Positions 36,243-46,546 are shown, numbered from the stretch's first letter. The stretch: 64,000 nt of DNA from Entomobacter blattae (GCF_014672835.1 NZ_CP060244.1:124001-188000); one strand, 5' to 3'. Notes: generated by a model not told the origin, from the sequence alone. Numbers and translations: made by a program.

Positions 36243-37974
36243 ATGAGCCGCACGGATCATACCAATCAGCGCTCCCCTTCTCGCACGCTTTGTGCGATCT
36301 ATACCCGCAAATCTTCAGAAGAGGGTCTTGATCAGCACTTCAACTCACTCGATGCTCAATATGAAGCCTGTTCAGCCTATATCGCCTCTCAAAGGCATAA
36401 AGGCTGGAAGCTGGTCAAAACCCGTTATGACGATGGCGGCCTCTCAGGTGGCACATTGGTCCGGCCGGCCCTTCAATCCCTGCTCGCTGATATTGAAGCC
36501 GGGTTGGTTGAGCGTATTATTGTCTATAAAATCGATCGTCTGACCCGCTCGCTTGCCGACTTCTCCAAGATTGTTGAGCGTCTGGAATGTCATGGGGCCA
36601 GTTTTGTCTCGGTGACCCAGAGTTTTAACACGGCTACCTCCATGGGCCGTCTTACGCTTAATATGCTCCTCTCTTTTGCCCAGTTCGAGCGCGAGGTCAC
36701 CGCTGAGCGGATCAGGGACAAGATTGCAGCCTCCAAGGCCGTGGTTTATGGATGGGAGGCATTGCACCTTTTGGCTATACACCTCACCCTGACAGGCATG
36801 CACGCACCCTCATGATTGATGAGCATAAAGCCGAGCGTATCCGGCATATCTTTACGCTCTACAGTCAACTGGGCTGCCTCTCCAGGCTTGTCCACGCCCT
36901 TGCAGAAGAAAAGGGAAAGAAGACTGCAAACAGCTCAAGACAAACGACACATCCAGTTCCCTCACGTGGGGCCCTTCACAAGATCCTGACCAATCCGGTT
37001 TATATGGGTAAGATCAGTCATAAGGGTACCCTCCATGAGGGCAAGCATCCGGCTATTATCACACCAGAACTCTTTGCGCTGGTGCAGGACAGGCTTATGC
37101 AGGCCAGTGCCAGAAAGCGTGGTCCTTCTCCCCTTGCATCCTCTCCTTCATGGCTCAAGGGAAAACTCCGTGATGAAACAGGTAAGACACTGACCCCCTC
37201 TCATACACAAAAAAAAGCTCAAGGGACTACAACACAGCGCTTCCGCTATTATCTCTCACACCGTCTTTTGACACCTCCAAGGATCCCACAGGTTGGAGAC
37301 TTTCAGCACCTGCCCTGGAAAAAGCTGTTACACATCTCCTCACCACACATCTCCTCTCCTGTTATGAAGCGCACAACCTGTTGGTAAATGTAAATAATAG
37401 TGAAGAGATAACAAAACAGAACGCTCCTTCTGCACATATCCCCCTCTCCTCTTATCAGGAGATCAGGAGATCAGGTCACAGATTGAGCGCATCCCTTCCA
37501 TCGCTCCTGTTCAAAGAGCAGCCTTGATCGCTCGCATTGATCTGGCGCCACAAACCCTCACGCTCACATTAGATCAAATAGCTCTTGCCTCTTATCTCCA
37601 GATTGATCAGAACCTTCTCAATCTGGACATCTTGACCCTGATTGCCCCCTTGCAGATCAAGCGCAGAGGGATCGAGCAGGTTCTACTGCTGGGGCAAAGA
37701 GCATCACAACCTGATCCGGTTCTGCTCAGGAACCTCACTCTTGCTCATCAGTGTCTCGCACGGATCAAGGAGAGAGAGGCTGGCTTCCATTGCCGCCTCC
37801 CATGCTGTAACCCCACGCTATCTCAGCAAGCGTATAGCACTCGCCCTCTTGTCTACCGTTATACAAAAACATATCCTTAAAGACACACAGCCCCCTGATC
37901 TGACCCTGGCTGCTTTGCTCAATATTGCCAAAAGCAGTTCATGGAATACTCAGGAAAACCTCTTTGTGCAATAA
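36243..37974 (+). pseudogene. Large serine recombinase, broken by several frameshifts
   Basis: Codons from 36243 give a normal resolvase domain (AIYTRKSSEEGLDQHFNSLDAQ with the nucleophile Ser24; YKIDRLTRSLADF; FAQFEREVTAERIRDKIAASK). A missing base at about 36742 shifts the frame to GLWMGGIAPFGYTPHPD (211-aa frame 36752-37387), containing the recombinase domain and DETGKTLTPSH. Further shifts at about 37275, 37475 (an 8-bp tandem duplication GGAGATCA) and 37775 separate ALEKAVTHLLTTHLL, RIDLAPQTLTLTL and IAASHAVTPRYLSKRIALALLS. An intact homologue would have about 550-570 residues. It probably integrated the element beside tRNA-Ser and is now inactive. Confidence 0.85.
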
Positions 37975-38000
37975 AGTTCTGCAAAACATCTCTTCGCTGT

Positions 38001-38220
38001 TATTCCCTGTTCCTGCTCACGTAATTCCCTGTTCTTCAAACTACACTTCCCTGTTCGCGCACTTTAAAGTCCCTGTTAAAATAATAACAGGGAATTGCGT
38101 TTTATGACCGACAAAACACGCAGAAAAGCGCCATCTCCAGCTTGATCTGCCAGAGTAAAAATGGCCAAAAATGACTTACAAGCATCCTTTTTGGAAAAAA
38201 TTCCCTGTTAATTCCCTGTT
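38001..38220. repeat. Cluster of TTCCCTGTT repeats beside tRNA-Ser
   Basis: The core TTCCCTGTT or TCCCTGTT occurs at 38003, 38025, 38048, 38069, 38201 and 38212, and once inverted at 38085. The pair TCCCTGTTA (38069-38077) / TAACAGGGA (38085-38093) is a perfect inverted repeat. Spacing is irregular (22-23 bp for the first four), so this is no CRISPR. Its place between the recombinase pseudogene and the tRNA suggests recombinase or accessory-protein binding sites, or iterons. Confidence 0.75.
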
Positions 38221-38348
38221 ATCACTTTCTGCCCACAAAAAGAGATCATCCTCCGCATCTGTAAAAGCACGCAGAATCAATATTGTTCAATATGTAAAAA
38301 AGGGAAAAGAAAGAAACAGAAAATCCGCACAAACAGGCGAAGCGAACC

Positions 38349-38483
38349 TCAAAAATACCCCATCAGAAACACTCGCCCTTTATCAGCGATAATCACCCGC
38401 CAAAGCGTCTCTCCACGCTCCATATCCGTCAGAACGTCCGCACACAGCCGCCATCCAACAGCAAACACATAATCTTCCATCAT
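38349..38483 (-). CDS. Short open frame next to tRNA-Ser, product unknown
   Basis: A 44-aa frame (MMEDYVFAVGWRLCADVLTDMERGETLWRVIIADKGRVFLMGYF) begins 15 bp beyond the tRNA 3' end on the same strand. It has no good ribosome site and no recognised family. It could be a real small gene of the integrated element or chance. Confidence 0.25.
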   Translation of the reverse strand: MMEDYVFAVGWRLCADVLTDMERGETLWRVIIADKGRVFLMGYF

Positions 38484-38497
38484 TCTCACGGGGTCGC

Positions 38498-38587
38498 TGG
38501 CGGAGAGAGTGGGATTCGAACCCACGGTACGCCTAAACGCACAACGGTTTTCGAGACCGCCCCGTTCGACCACTCCGGCATCTCTCC
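38498..38587 (-). tRNA. tRNA-Ser(CGA)
   Basis: A 90-nt class II tRNA. The acceptor stem GGAGAGA/TCTCTCC, the discriminator G and an encoded CCA (38500-38498) are seen. The anticodon stem GCGGT/ACCGT encloses the loop CTCGAAA, giving anticodon CGA (serine, UCG codons). A long variable arm and the T-loop GGGTTCGAATCCC follow. Its 3' end faces the decayed integrative element, a common insertion target. Confidence 0.95.
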
Positions 38588-38833
38588 CCTTAATCGTGTT
38601 TTTATAGGGATAGTTTAATAAAAACGCAATGTCATGCCCCTATGGAAAGAAAATTATGTTGCAGTTTCTCCAAATAAGTCTAGAAATATCACGCGTTTAC
38701 CTATATATGCATGAAATGCTGAGCAGAATGAGAGACCAGCTATCTGTTTGATCATAATAATTAAAAAGCAATTATAGGCCTTTTCTGTGCTGTAAATGGC
38801 AGCATAGGCTTATGAATTGGAAAGAGAGTTAGA

Positions 38834-39148
38834 ATGTTTGCTGTTATCCGCACCGGGGGAAAACAATATCGTATTTCTCCTAACGATGTTATTAAAATTG
38901 AGAAACTTCCTGGCGAATCTGGTTCTACCATTACTTTTGACGAAGTTTTGGCTGTTGGGGGAGAAAGCAATATGAAAGTTGGGGCTCCCCTGGTTAATGG
39001 AGCTACAGTTTCAGGCACAATTATCGCCCAAGATCGTCTTGATACAGTTATTATTTTCAAAAAACGCCGCAGGCAGAATAGCCGCCGTAAAAATGGCCAT
39101 CGTCAACCTATTACCGTAGTGCGGATCACAAATATTAACGCAGCCTAA
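38834..39148 (+). CDS. rplU: 50S ribosomal protein L21
   Basis: A 104-aa ribosomal protein with the L21 pattern: [39 protein letters not shown], then the basic [24 protein letters not shown]. It binds 23S rRNA in the large subunit. The ATG follows a purine-rich GGAAAGAGAG site. It is the first gene of the standard rplU-rpmA-obgE group, 56 bp before rpmA. Confidence 0.97.
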   Translation: MFAVIRTGGKQYRISPNDVIKIEKLPGESGSTITFDEVLAVGGESNMKVGAPLVNGATVSGTIIAQDRLDTVIIFKKRRRQNSRRKNGHRQPITVVRITNINAA

Positions 39149-39204
39149 AAACAGGCTGCCCACAGCAGGGCTTAGTCCCTGTTTGAGAAATAAGGAGCAT
39201 ATAC

Positions 39205-39474
39205 ATGGCACATAAAAAAGCTGGCGGGTCATCCCGCAATGGGCGCGATACAGAAGGCCGTCGCCTTGGCGTTAAGAAGTTTGGTGGGGAAAAGGTTATT
39301 GCCGGCAATATCATTATTCGCCAACGAGGGACAAAATGGAAACCTGGCCACAATGTTGGGTTAGGACGTGACCATACCATTTACGCCTTAGTTGATGGCA
39401 ATGTCAGTTTTGAAACCCATAAGGAAGGGCGTGTGCATGTTTCTGTAACCCCCTTCGCTGCTGCTGCCGAGTAA
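39205..39474 (+). CDS. rpmA: 50S ribosomal protein L27
   Basis: An 89-aa protein starting [29 protein letters not shown], the invariant L27 N-terminus that reaches into the peptidyl-transferase centre. [23 protein letters not shown] is the L27 core. An AAGGAG ribosome site precedes the ATG. There is no N-terminal extension needing cleavage, unlike Firmicutes L27. It is followed by hairpins before obgE. Confidence 0.97.
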   Translation: MAHKKAGGSSRNGRDTEGRRLGVKKFGGEKVIAGNIIIRQRGTKWKPGHNVGLGRDHTIYALVDGNVSFETHKEGRVHVSVTPFAAAAE

Positions 39475-39513
39475 AAGTTCACACTTGGTTTAAACTTGGC
39501 ATTATTGCCGTTT

Positions 39514-39553
39514 CTCTCAAACTCAAAAAAAGTTAGTTTTTGAAACTTGAGAG
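39514..39553 (+). promoter_or_regulatory. Long AT-rich hairpin after rpmA
   Basis: Interrupted inverted repeat: CTCTCAA (39514-39520) pairs with TTGAGAG (39547-39553) and TCAAAAA (39523-39529) with TTTTTGA (39537-39543). This makes a stem of about 14 bp with small internal bulges, 40 bp after the rpmA stop. It may stabilise the rplU-rpmA mRNA 3' end or attenuate transcription into obgE. Confidence 0.5.
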
Positions 39554-39566
39554 AGCCATTGATATT

Positions 39567-39604
39567 AAGGCCAATCCTTATATTCTAGGGTTGGCCTTTT
39601 TGTT
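39567..39604 (+). terminator. Intrinsic terminator between rpmA and obgE
   Basis: AAGGCCAA (39567-39574) and TTGGCCTT (39591-39598) form a GC-containing 8-bp stem followed by TTTTT. It lies 22 bp before the obgE start, so obgE is reached only by readthrough or by its own promoter within this gap. Confidence 0.72.
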
Positions 39605-39613
39605 CTCCTTTAG

Positions 39614-40621
<1,008 letters not shown>

Positions 40622-40781
40622 TCAGATAACCCTTTCGTATTTTATTCTTGCCCTTTTACCCTTTTGGGTATTTTTACAAAATCGTCCACTGTCCTTCAAG
40701 GGCCTCTCTTCACAGTCTTTCTTATAGTCCTTTCCTTACCTTGATGTTCCCATTGTTTTTTCTTAAAATCGTGAGTTCCTT

Positions 40782-41909
40782 ATGACGGCTCCCCTTTCCC
40801 TTTCTCATGCCAAAAAAATTGTGATCAAGGTTGGCAGCGCACTCGTTGTGAACACGCAAACAGGCCGCCTCCAAAAGGAATGGATGCAATCTCTGGCTGA
40901 AGACATCGCTCTTCTTTCCCGTAGGGGGGTACATATCATCCTGGTCTCATCGGGCGCCATTGCCTTAGCCCGAACACAGCTTAATCTAAAAAATGGCCCA
41001 CTAAGGCTAGATGAAAAACAGGCCGCTGCCTCTATTGGGCAGATTGGCTTAGCCCAAGGGTGGAGCAAGGCGCTCGCCCCCTTTAACCTTACTGCTGGCC
41101 AACTCCTGCTAACGCTTGAAGATACAGAGGCCAGAAACCGCTACCTCAATGCCCGTAATACTCTCAACATGCTCCATAAATTAGGGTGTGTACCCATTAT
41201 TAACGAAAACGACGCCACAGCGACCACTGAAATCCGATTTGGCGATAACGATCGACTGGCGGCCAAGGTTGCTGTTATGACCGATGCAGACCAGCTTATT
41301 ATCCTTTCCGACATTGATGGACTCTACACAGCAAACCCCGATAAGGACCCGTCTGCCCAACATATTCCTCTTATTCCTACCATTACAGAGGATATAGAAG
41401 CCATGGCTGGTGAACCCACCAATATTTTCTCCTCTGGTGGCATGAAAACCAAAATTATTGCTGCAAAAATAGCCACCCATGCAGGCTGTGCTGTAGCCAT
41501 TGCCAAAGGCACCCTTATGCGTCCCTTACACCATCTTATTGAGGGTAATGGTCGCTGCAGCTGGTTCCTGCCTCAACAAGATAGGATCTCAGCGCGTAAA
41601 AACTGGATTGCCAGCAGCCTTAAAAGCAATGGAGAATTGGTCATTGACCAAGGGGCTGTTCAAGCCCTTCTTGCAGGGCATTCTCTACTGCCCGCTGGTA
41701 TTGTCTCCATGAACGGTTATTTCTCACAAGGCGACCTTGTTGTTGTTAAAGACTCGCATAACCGCCTTATAGCCAAAGGTCTCATCTCCTATGATGCTGA
41801 TGATGCTCAAAAAATAATGGGCCATCATACCCATGAGATAGAACAGCTTTTAGGATGGCTAGGGCGAGAAGAAATGATCCATAGAGATAACCTTGTGCTC
41901 CTCTGCTAG
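40782..41909 (+). CDS. proB: Glutamate 5-kinase
   Basis: A 375-aa enzyme catalysing the ATP-dependent phosphorylation of glutamate, the first step of proline synthesis. The amino-acid kinase domain begins KKIVIKVGSALVV; VSSGAIALA, NENDATATTEIRFGDNDRLAAKVA and TNIFSSGGMKTKI are the substrate and feedback-site segments. A C-terminal PUA domain (about 282-360: GELVIDQGAVQALLAGHSLLPAGI) completes the typical length. It lies 160 bp after obgE with no proA in the window. Confidence 0.95.
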   Translation: MTAPLSLSHAKKIVIKVGSALVVNTQTGRLQKEWMQSLAEDIALLSRRGVHIILVSSGAIALARTQLNLKNGPLRLDEKQAAASIGQIGLAQGWSKALAPFNLTAGQLLLTLEDTEARNRYLNARNTLNMLHKLGCVPIINENDATATTEIRFGDNDRLAAKVAVMTDADQLIILSDIDGLYTANPDKDPSAQHIPLIPTITEDIEAMAGEPTNIFSSGGMKTKIIAAKIATHAGCAVAIAKGTLMRPLHHLIEGNGRCSWFLPQQDRISARKNWIASSLKSNGELVIDQGAVQALLAGHSLLPAGIVSMNGYFSQGDLVVVKDSHNRLIAKGLISYDADDAQKIMGHHTHEIEQLLGWLGREEMIHRDNLVLLC

Positions 41910-41965
41910 GGCAGGCTCTTCTAAAACCTTATTTTCAGAAGAACTGATTTTCCGTAGAAAGAATT

Positions 41966-42997
41966 TTATGAAGAAGGCGGCCAGCGCAAACCGGGTTCCC
42001 TACGTTCCTGTCTGGCATGATCTCTCTTGTGAGAGGCATCCCCAAAACCTGGCTCCCGACCTCTTGGGGGGGAGAATATGGCATCTTTTTCGTCCCTTTG
42101 TTCCTCACCTTGGAAAGGATTGGGGGAAAGCTGTGGTTCAACCCGTTGAGATACCGATGAAGAACCCCCATCTGGAAAAGAATGCCCCGTACTTTTCCAT
42201 GCAAAATATCCCTCCCGCTTTGGAGATTGATTGGCCCCACCCCTTCCCGGAGACCTTAAAGGTACCTCCTGAGGAAGATGATCCCTCTCCCTAAAAGAAG
42301 ACATTCTGGCTTTACCCTCTAGAGTTTCCTCGGCACGACCGAGGACATAAAATTTTTCCTCAGAATGGGCTTTATGGGGAAAAGAAGTGGATGACGGTAT
42401 CTCCCTATAACCTGACTTATAAATGCTCTCCTTTGAATAGGAGGCCTCTTCCTTAGATCTTTGTCTGGTTGCATTTTTATCTTCCGACCATAGAGGATTT
42501 TTCTGCGACGAGGCTCTGTCAGGCACGACGGAACGTCCTTCTTCAGAGGCTGTATAGGGAGAACGCGGCTGATAAGCATCGGTGCTGTTAAGCACAGAGG
42601 GCGTTAAACCATTTTCAGCCTGAGGCGTAAAAATCTCTTCACGCTGAAGGGGAGAATGGCCTTGGGGATTGGACTGCGGGTCGGGGTTCTTGGGGCTGCC
42701 TTCCTGCGATTGGTAGGAAGTCCTCGTAAGAGGCTGTGGGTCAAAAATTTCCTCATCAGAGACTATCCTCCTTAATGAGGGAGTTGCCCCTTCTGTGCCT
42801 CGCTGAGGTAGGCGGGAAGCGATCACCCGCAAAGCAGTCTGAACATCTTCAAGCTGGGCTTCGATATAATGCAAGCGGGATTTTAAGCCAAAAACGGCAA
42901 ATGGCATTAATAATACGGCGCATAATAAAAGGCTTACCCCTCCTATAAGGCTGACTTGCGCCCAATAAGGTAACCAAGCTGGAAAAAAAGCCTGCAT
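41966..42997 (-). CDS. Membrane-anchored, low-complexity protein of unknown function
   Basis: A 343-aa protein with one N-terminal transmembrane segment (about 14-36), a short helix (LKSRLHYIEAQLEDVQTALRVIASRL) that may form a coiled coil, and a long polar, disordered tail rich in Ser, Arg, Glu and Pro. Only the anchor-plus-helix part resembles short proteins found beside GapR-type genes in Rhodospirillales. It lies upstream of proB's convergent end and downstream of the GapR gene on the same strand. No catalytic motif is visible; a structural envelope role is a guess. Confidence 0.55.
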   Translation of the reverse strand: MQAFFPAWLPYWAQVSLIGGVSLLLCAVLLMPFAVFGLKSRLHYIEAQLEDVQTALRVIASRLPQRGTEGATPSLRRIVSDEEIFDPQPLTRTSYQSQEGSPKNPDPQSNPQGHSPLQREEIFTPQAENGLTPSVLNSTDAYQPRSPYTASEEGRSVVPDRASSQKNPLWSEDKNATRQRSKEEASYSKESIYKSGYREIPSSTSFPHKAHSEEKFYVLGRAEETLEGKARMSSFRERDHLPQEVPLRSPGRGGANQSPKREGYFAWKSTGHSFPDGGSSSVSQRVEPQLSPNPFQGEEQRDEKDAIFSPPRGREPGFGDASHKRDHARQERREPGLRWPPSS

Positions 42998-43140
42998 TCA
43001 ACCCCCCACTCATACCCTGTTTTGCCCATTTTTTGCATTTCCATAGACCAATTTTCTCTCTGCCTTCACAAGGGAGAAAATTTTTCAGAAATTTATTATT
43101 CAGGATCCCCTGCCCATAAGCACCTGCTCCCTTCTCTTCA

Positions 43141-43413
43141 CTACATTCCTAAGGCCCTGCGGTAGATATCCAAAAGCGTTTCTTGTTCTTCCACCTCGGC
43201 AGGCTCTTGTTTACGAATTTTTAAAATCGTGCGAAGAACCTTTACGTCAAAACCAGCAGACTTAGCCTCGATAAAAATATCCTTGATATCACCACTTAAG
43301 GCCTTGCGCTCTTCTTCCAAGCGCTCAACCCGTTCTATAATGGAGCGTAACCTATCGGCAGCTATACCACCAACATCACTTTTTTTCTCCATTGTAAAAC
43401 TTTCAGAATCCAT
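43141..43413 (-). CDS. gapR: GapR-family nucleoid protein (DUF2312/UPF0335)
   Basis: A 90-aa helical protein: IAADRLRSIIERVERLEEERKALSGDIKDIFIEAKSAGFDVKVLRTILKIRKQ is the DUF2312 signature. In Caulobacter, GapR is an essential AT-rich, overtwisted-DNA-binding protein ahead of replication forks. The family length is 80-95 aa. It is preceded by an AT-rich gap shared with zwf and followed by the low-complexity membrane protein. Confidence 0.88.
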   Translation of the reverse strand: MDSESFTMEKKSDVGGIAADRLRSIIERVERLEEERKALSGDIKDIFIEAKSAGFDVKVLRTILKIRKQEPAEVEEQETLLDIYRRALGM

Positions 43414-43772
43414 AATCTTTTTCCTCTTTTTATTGAGAATACCCCCATAATAACCTCATAGGGCGTAATCCATCTATAAAACCAAACCTAGAACCCTCAC
43501 TCGAATCTTCAGGGAAGAAGGGCTCCCTCGTCTGTACCACTCATCGCTTAGCGTGGCACTATCTCTCTACGGCGCTATGGTCAATACCAAAGTGCCATAT
43601 TCAAGAAAGTTAATCCTTCGTTACATCACCCTTCAAAAAGACTCTTTATCATGCTATAGGGTGAAAAAGGATATATTATTTGGTTGTCTATTCTCTATAT
43701 TCTATCTTTTTAGACAATAATGGCAAAATTTATATTAAAAATTCCCTTTTTTATGAGCCTGGAGTTTTCCTA
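43414..43772. other. Spacer between gapR and zwf
   Basis: A 360-bp gene-free stretch holding the divergent promoters of gapR and zwf. A start for zwf further upstream (TTG at 43680) is in frame but the 31 extra residues are unlike any G6PDH. No terminator, riboswitch or clear operator is seen. Confidence 0.4.
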
Positions 43773-45257
43773 ATGTCTCCCATTTCATCAACCTCCCAGG
43801 TTGAACCCTTTGACTATGTCATCTTCGGTGCCACTGGCGATCTGACCATGCGCAAGCTTATTCCTGCCATTTATCACCGTTTCCGTGAAGGGCAGATCCC
43901 CGATAACTTTCGCTTTATCGGCACAGCCCGCTCCCAGCTCACCCATGAAGAATACCGTGAACGGGCTAGCAAGGCCTTAAGTGACTTTGTGAACCGCACC
44001 TATTACGATGCCAAGGTGGCAGCCAAATTTATTGAACATATTTTTTACGCCAGCCTCAATGGCGCTGAGGAAAGCGGCAGCTGGCAAAACCTGCTGGACC
44101 TTTTTACCCCAAAGGATGCCGAAAAGGTTCGCGTTTTCTACCTCGCAACCTCTCCCAACCTGTTTGGGCAGATCTGTGCTAACCTTTCCAAGTATAAGCT
44201 GGTTACAGACAACACCCGCGTTGTTTTAGAAAAACCCATTGGGTATGATCTACAAACCGCCAATGAGATTAACGAAAGTGTAGGGAAATACTTTAAGGAA
44301 GATGCGATTTTCCGTATCGATCATTACCTGGGCAAGGAAACAGTACAGGACCTTTTGGGGCTTCGGTTTGCAAACCCCTTTATGGAGAATGTCTGGTCTG
44401 CTGAAAATATTGATTATATCCAGATTACTGCTGCTGAAACAGTTGGGGTAGAAGGCCGAGGCCCTTATTACGACAAATCTGGTGCCATGCGTGATATGAT
44501 TCAAAACCACCTATTGCAGGTTATGTGCATGGTGGCCATGGAAAAGCCAGCCTCTTTAAATGCCAACGACCTGAGAAATGAAAAACTGAAGATCCTGAAT
44601 GCCCTTGTCCCTATAACCGGGCAAAAGGTTGCTGAAAATACCGTACGTGCTCAATATCAGAGGGGTTTTCTTGAAGAAACTACGGCACGAAGCTACCTTG
44701 AAGATCTGGGGGAAAACCAAACCAGCCAAACTGAAACCTACGTTACCGTAAAAGCTGAAATTGATACACCCCGCTGGAAAGGAGTACCTTTTTACATTCG
44801 AACAGGAAAAAGGCTCCATAAAAAGGTTAGTGAAATTGTTATCCAGTTTAAAGAATCCTCCACCACCTTGTTTCCTTCCAAACCCGGGCCAGATCGGCTG
44901 ATTATTCGCCTACAACCCAACGAAGGACTCACCCTTTCCATTATGGCCAAGGACCCCACCTCTGATGAAGTAGCCCTGCGCAGGGCTAATCTGGATGTCT
45001 CCTTTACCCAGGAATTCAACATCCGCTATCCAGATGCCTACGAGCGCCTTATGCTGGATGCTGTACGGGGCAATCCTATCTTGTTTATCAGAAGGGATGA
45101 GGTAGAAGCCGCATGGAAATGGGTTGAGCCTATTCTTGATGGATGGAGCAAAAACATTACGCCGCTTGCTGTCTATTCTGCAGGCTCTTGGGGGCCAGAA
45201 GAAGCCAAAATCATGTTAGCAAAAAATGGCCATATCTGGCATGAGGACATGCGTTAG
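43773..45257 (+). CDS. zwf: Glucose-6-phosphate 1-dehydrogenase
   Basis: A 494-aa enzyme oxidising glucose-6-phosphate to 6-phosphogluconolactone with NAD(P)+, the entry to the oxidative pentose phosphate pathway that dominates sugar use in acetic acid bacteria. The N-terminal dinucleotide motif FGATGDLTMRKL and the active-site RIDHYLGKETVQ with its catalytic His-Asp/Lys neighbourhood are present. The ATG at 43773 has GGAG at ideal spacing. A short membrane-protein frame begins 2 bp after the stop. Confidence 0.95.
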   Translation: MSPISSTSQVEPFDYVIFGATGDLTMRKLIPAIYHRFREGQIPDNFRFIGTARSQLTHEEYRERASKALSDFVNRTYYDAKVAAKFIEHIFYASLNGAEESGSWQNLLDLFTPKDAEKVRVFYLATSPNLFGQICANLSKYKLVTDNTRVVLEKPIGYDLQTANEINESVGKYFKEDAIFRIDHYLGKETVQDLLGLRFANPFMENVWSAENIDYIQITAAETVGVEGRGPYYDKSGAMRDMIQNHLLQVMCMVAMEKPASLNANDLRNEKLKILNALVPITGQKVAENTVRAQYQRGFLEETTARSYLEDLGENQTSQTETYVTVKAEIDTPRWKGVPFYIRTGKRLHKKVSEIVIQFKESSTTLFPSKPGPDRLIIRLQPNEGLTLSIMAKDPTSDEVALRRANLDVSFTQEFNIRYPDAYERLMLDAVRGNPILFIRRDEVEAAWKWVEPILDGWSKNITPLAVYSAGSWGPEEAKIMLAKNGHIWHEDMR

Positions 45258-45259
45258 CC

Positions 45260-45682
45260 TTGTCTTCTCCTGTTAAACGCTCCTTTTCGCTTAAGCGCCG
45301 TATTATAAGAAGGGTTCTCGTAACCCTTCCTATACCGCTTCTTATTATAGCCTTACAATATACTGGCACTCTTGATCGGTTAGCCGATCGGGTCTCGACC
45401 ACTCACATGAACTGGCTTGATAATTTCCAGATTGGGGAACATATTCGTAATGTGATCGTTGAGAAAGGGCTTACCCAATCAAAACGGGAATGTCTTCTGC
45501 TTTCTTTCAACGGAAATGATCCGTCAGAAGCAACACGGGTTAAAATTATAGAAAAAAATTCACCCACATGTGGTGGCCAGCCCAATACACCGTTGCATTT
45601 CTTTACCGTAAAAATAGACAAACTCCATAAGACTCTTATGACAGATCAAGGCAACCCTGGGGTCTTTCGACCCTTGGAATAA
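45260..45682 (+). CDS. Small membrane-anchored protein of unknown function
   Basis: A 140-aa frame starting with a TTG two bases after the zwf stop. A very basic N-terminus (KRSFSLKRRIIRRVLV) precedes one hydrophobic segment (about 18-35), so it is likely inner-membrane anchored with a periplasmic tail containing two Cys (KRECLLL, PTCGG). The closeness to zwf suggests translational coupling. I do not recognise the family, and the start codon is uncertain. Confidence 0.5.
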   Translation: MSSPVKRSFSLKRRIIRRVLVTLPIPLLIIALQYTGTLDRLADRVSTTHMNWLDNFQIGEHIRNVIVEKGLTQSKRECLLLSFNGNDPSEATRVKIIEKNSPTCGGQPNTPLHFFTVKIDKLHKTLMTDQGNPGVFRPLE

Positions 45683-45856
45683 CCATTCCAGACCTGATAA
45701 TCTAAAATAACCTTAAAGATATCTTTTGACGCCCTTCATAGAAGATAATATTCTACACGAATAATATCTTACACTGTAAATTTACCGAGAGATGATTTTT
45801 CAAATATCTCTTCTTTGTAGCGTCCATCCAAATCCCATTTATAAAAGCAATGGTTA

Positions 45857-46546
45857 ATGATGCCCGCCAGTAAAGAGCCTCCCGCCCAAGCGGGTAACCA
45901 CCCCACAAGAGAGGACCCCTCACCCCCCTTATCGGATGAGGAATGGGCCCCTAGGCGTAATTTTCTTACCCTGTTAACCTGTGCATCAGCCCTTACGGGA
46001 GCTGCAGCCCTGAGCTGGCCTTTTTTAAAAAGCCTTTCTCCTGCTGAAACGGTCGAGAGTGAGACCTTAGATGTTGACCTTTCCACCCTTCGAGAAACCG
46101 AATCAAAAACTGTTATTTGGACAGGAAAGCCTGTTTTTATTGTCAAACGTAGCCCGGCAGACTTAGCCACCCTTCAATTGTCATCTCATATCGCCAAACT
46201 TCGGGACCCAGATAGCCTAAAAAACCAGCAACCCAGTTATGCCCGTAACTGGCATCGCTCCCTACGGCCAGAAATTGGCGTTATGGTGGGAATCTGTACA
46301 CATCTAGGCTGCATTCCCTCTTTTCAACCCTCTACACCTACAGGGCAGGATAAAATGGAAAATGCCCAATATCATTGCGCCTGTCACGGCTCTTTTTATG
46401 ATAGTGCTGGCCGTGTCTTTAAAGATGTACCCGCCCCTTTAAACTTACCTATTCCCCCCCATCATTTCCTTAAACCTCACCTTTTACGCCTAGGTGCAAA
46501 CCCCCCTGGACAGGATTTTGACTTCAACACCATCGAACAATTATAA
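45857..46546 (+). CDS. petA: Ubiquinol-cytochrome c reductase iron-sulfur subunit (Rieske)
   Basis: A 229-aa Rieske protein of the bc1 complex. The N-terminal anchor has a twin-arginine motif (RRNFLTLLTCASALTGAAAL). The [2Fe-2S] ligands are in CTHLGC (147-152) and CACHG (174-178). It transfers electrons from ubiquinol to cytochrome c1 at the periplasmic face. Unusually, petB and petC do not follow: the next gene is convergent. Whether the rest of the complex is encoded elsewhere cannot be seen here. The ribosome site is weak. Confidence 0.92.
   Translation: MMPASKEPPAQAGNHPTREDPSPPLSDEEWAPRRNFLTLLTCASALTGAAALSWPFLKSLSPAETVESETLDVDLSTLRETESKTVIWTGKPVFIVKRSPADLATLQLSSHIAKLRDPDSLKNQQPSYARNWHRSLRPEIGVMVGICTHLGCIPSFQPSTPTGQDKMENAQYHCACHGSFYDSAGRVFKDVPAPLNLPIPPHHFLKPHLLRLGANPPGQDFDFNTIEQL

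Noticed and set aside
38001-38220. CRISPR array
   Set aside because: The 9-bp repeat is too short, spacing is irregular and one copy is inverted; no cas gene is near.
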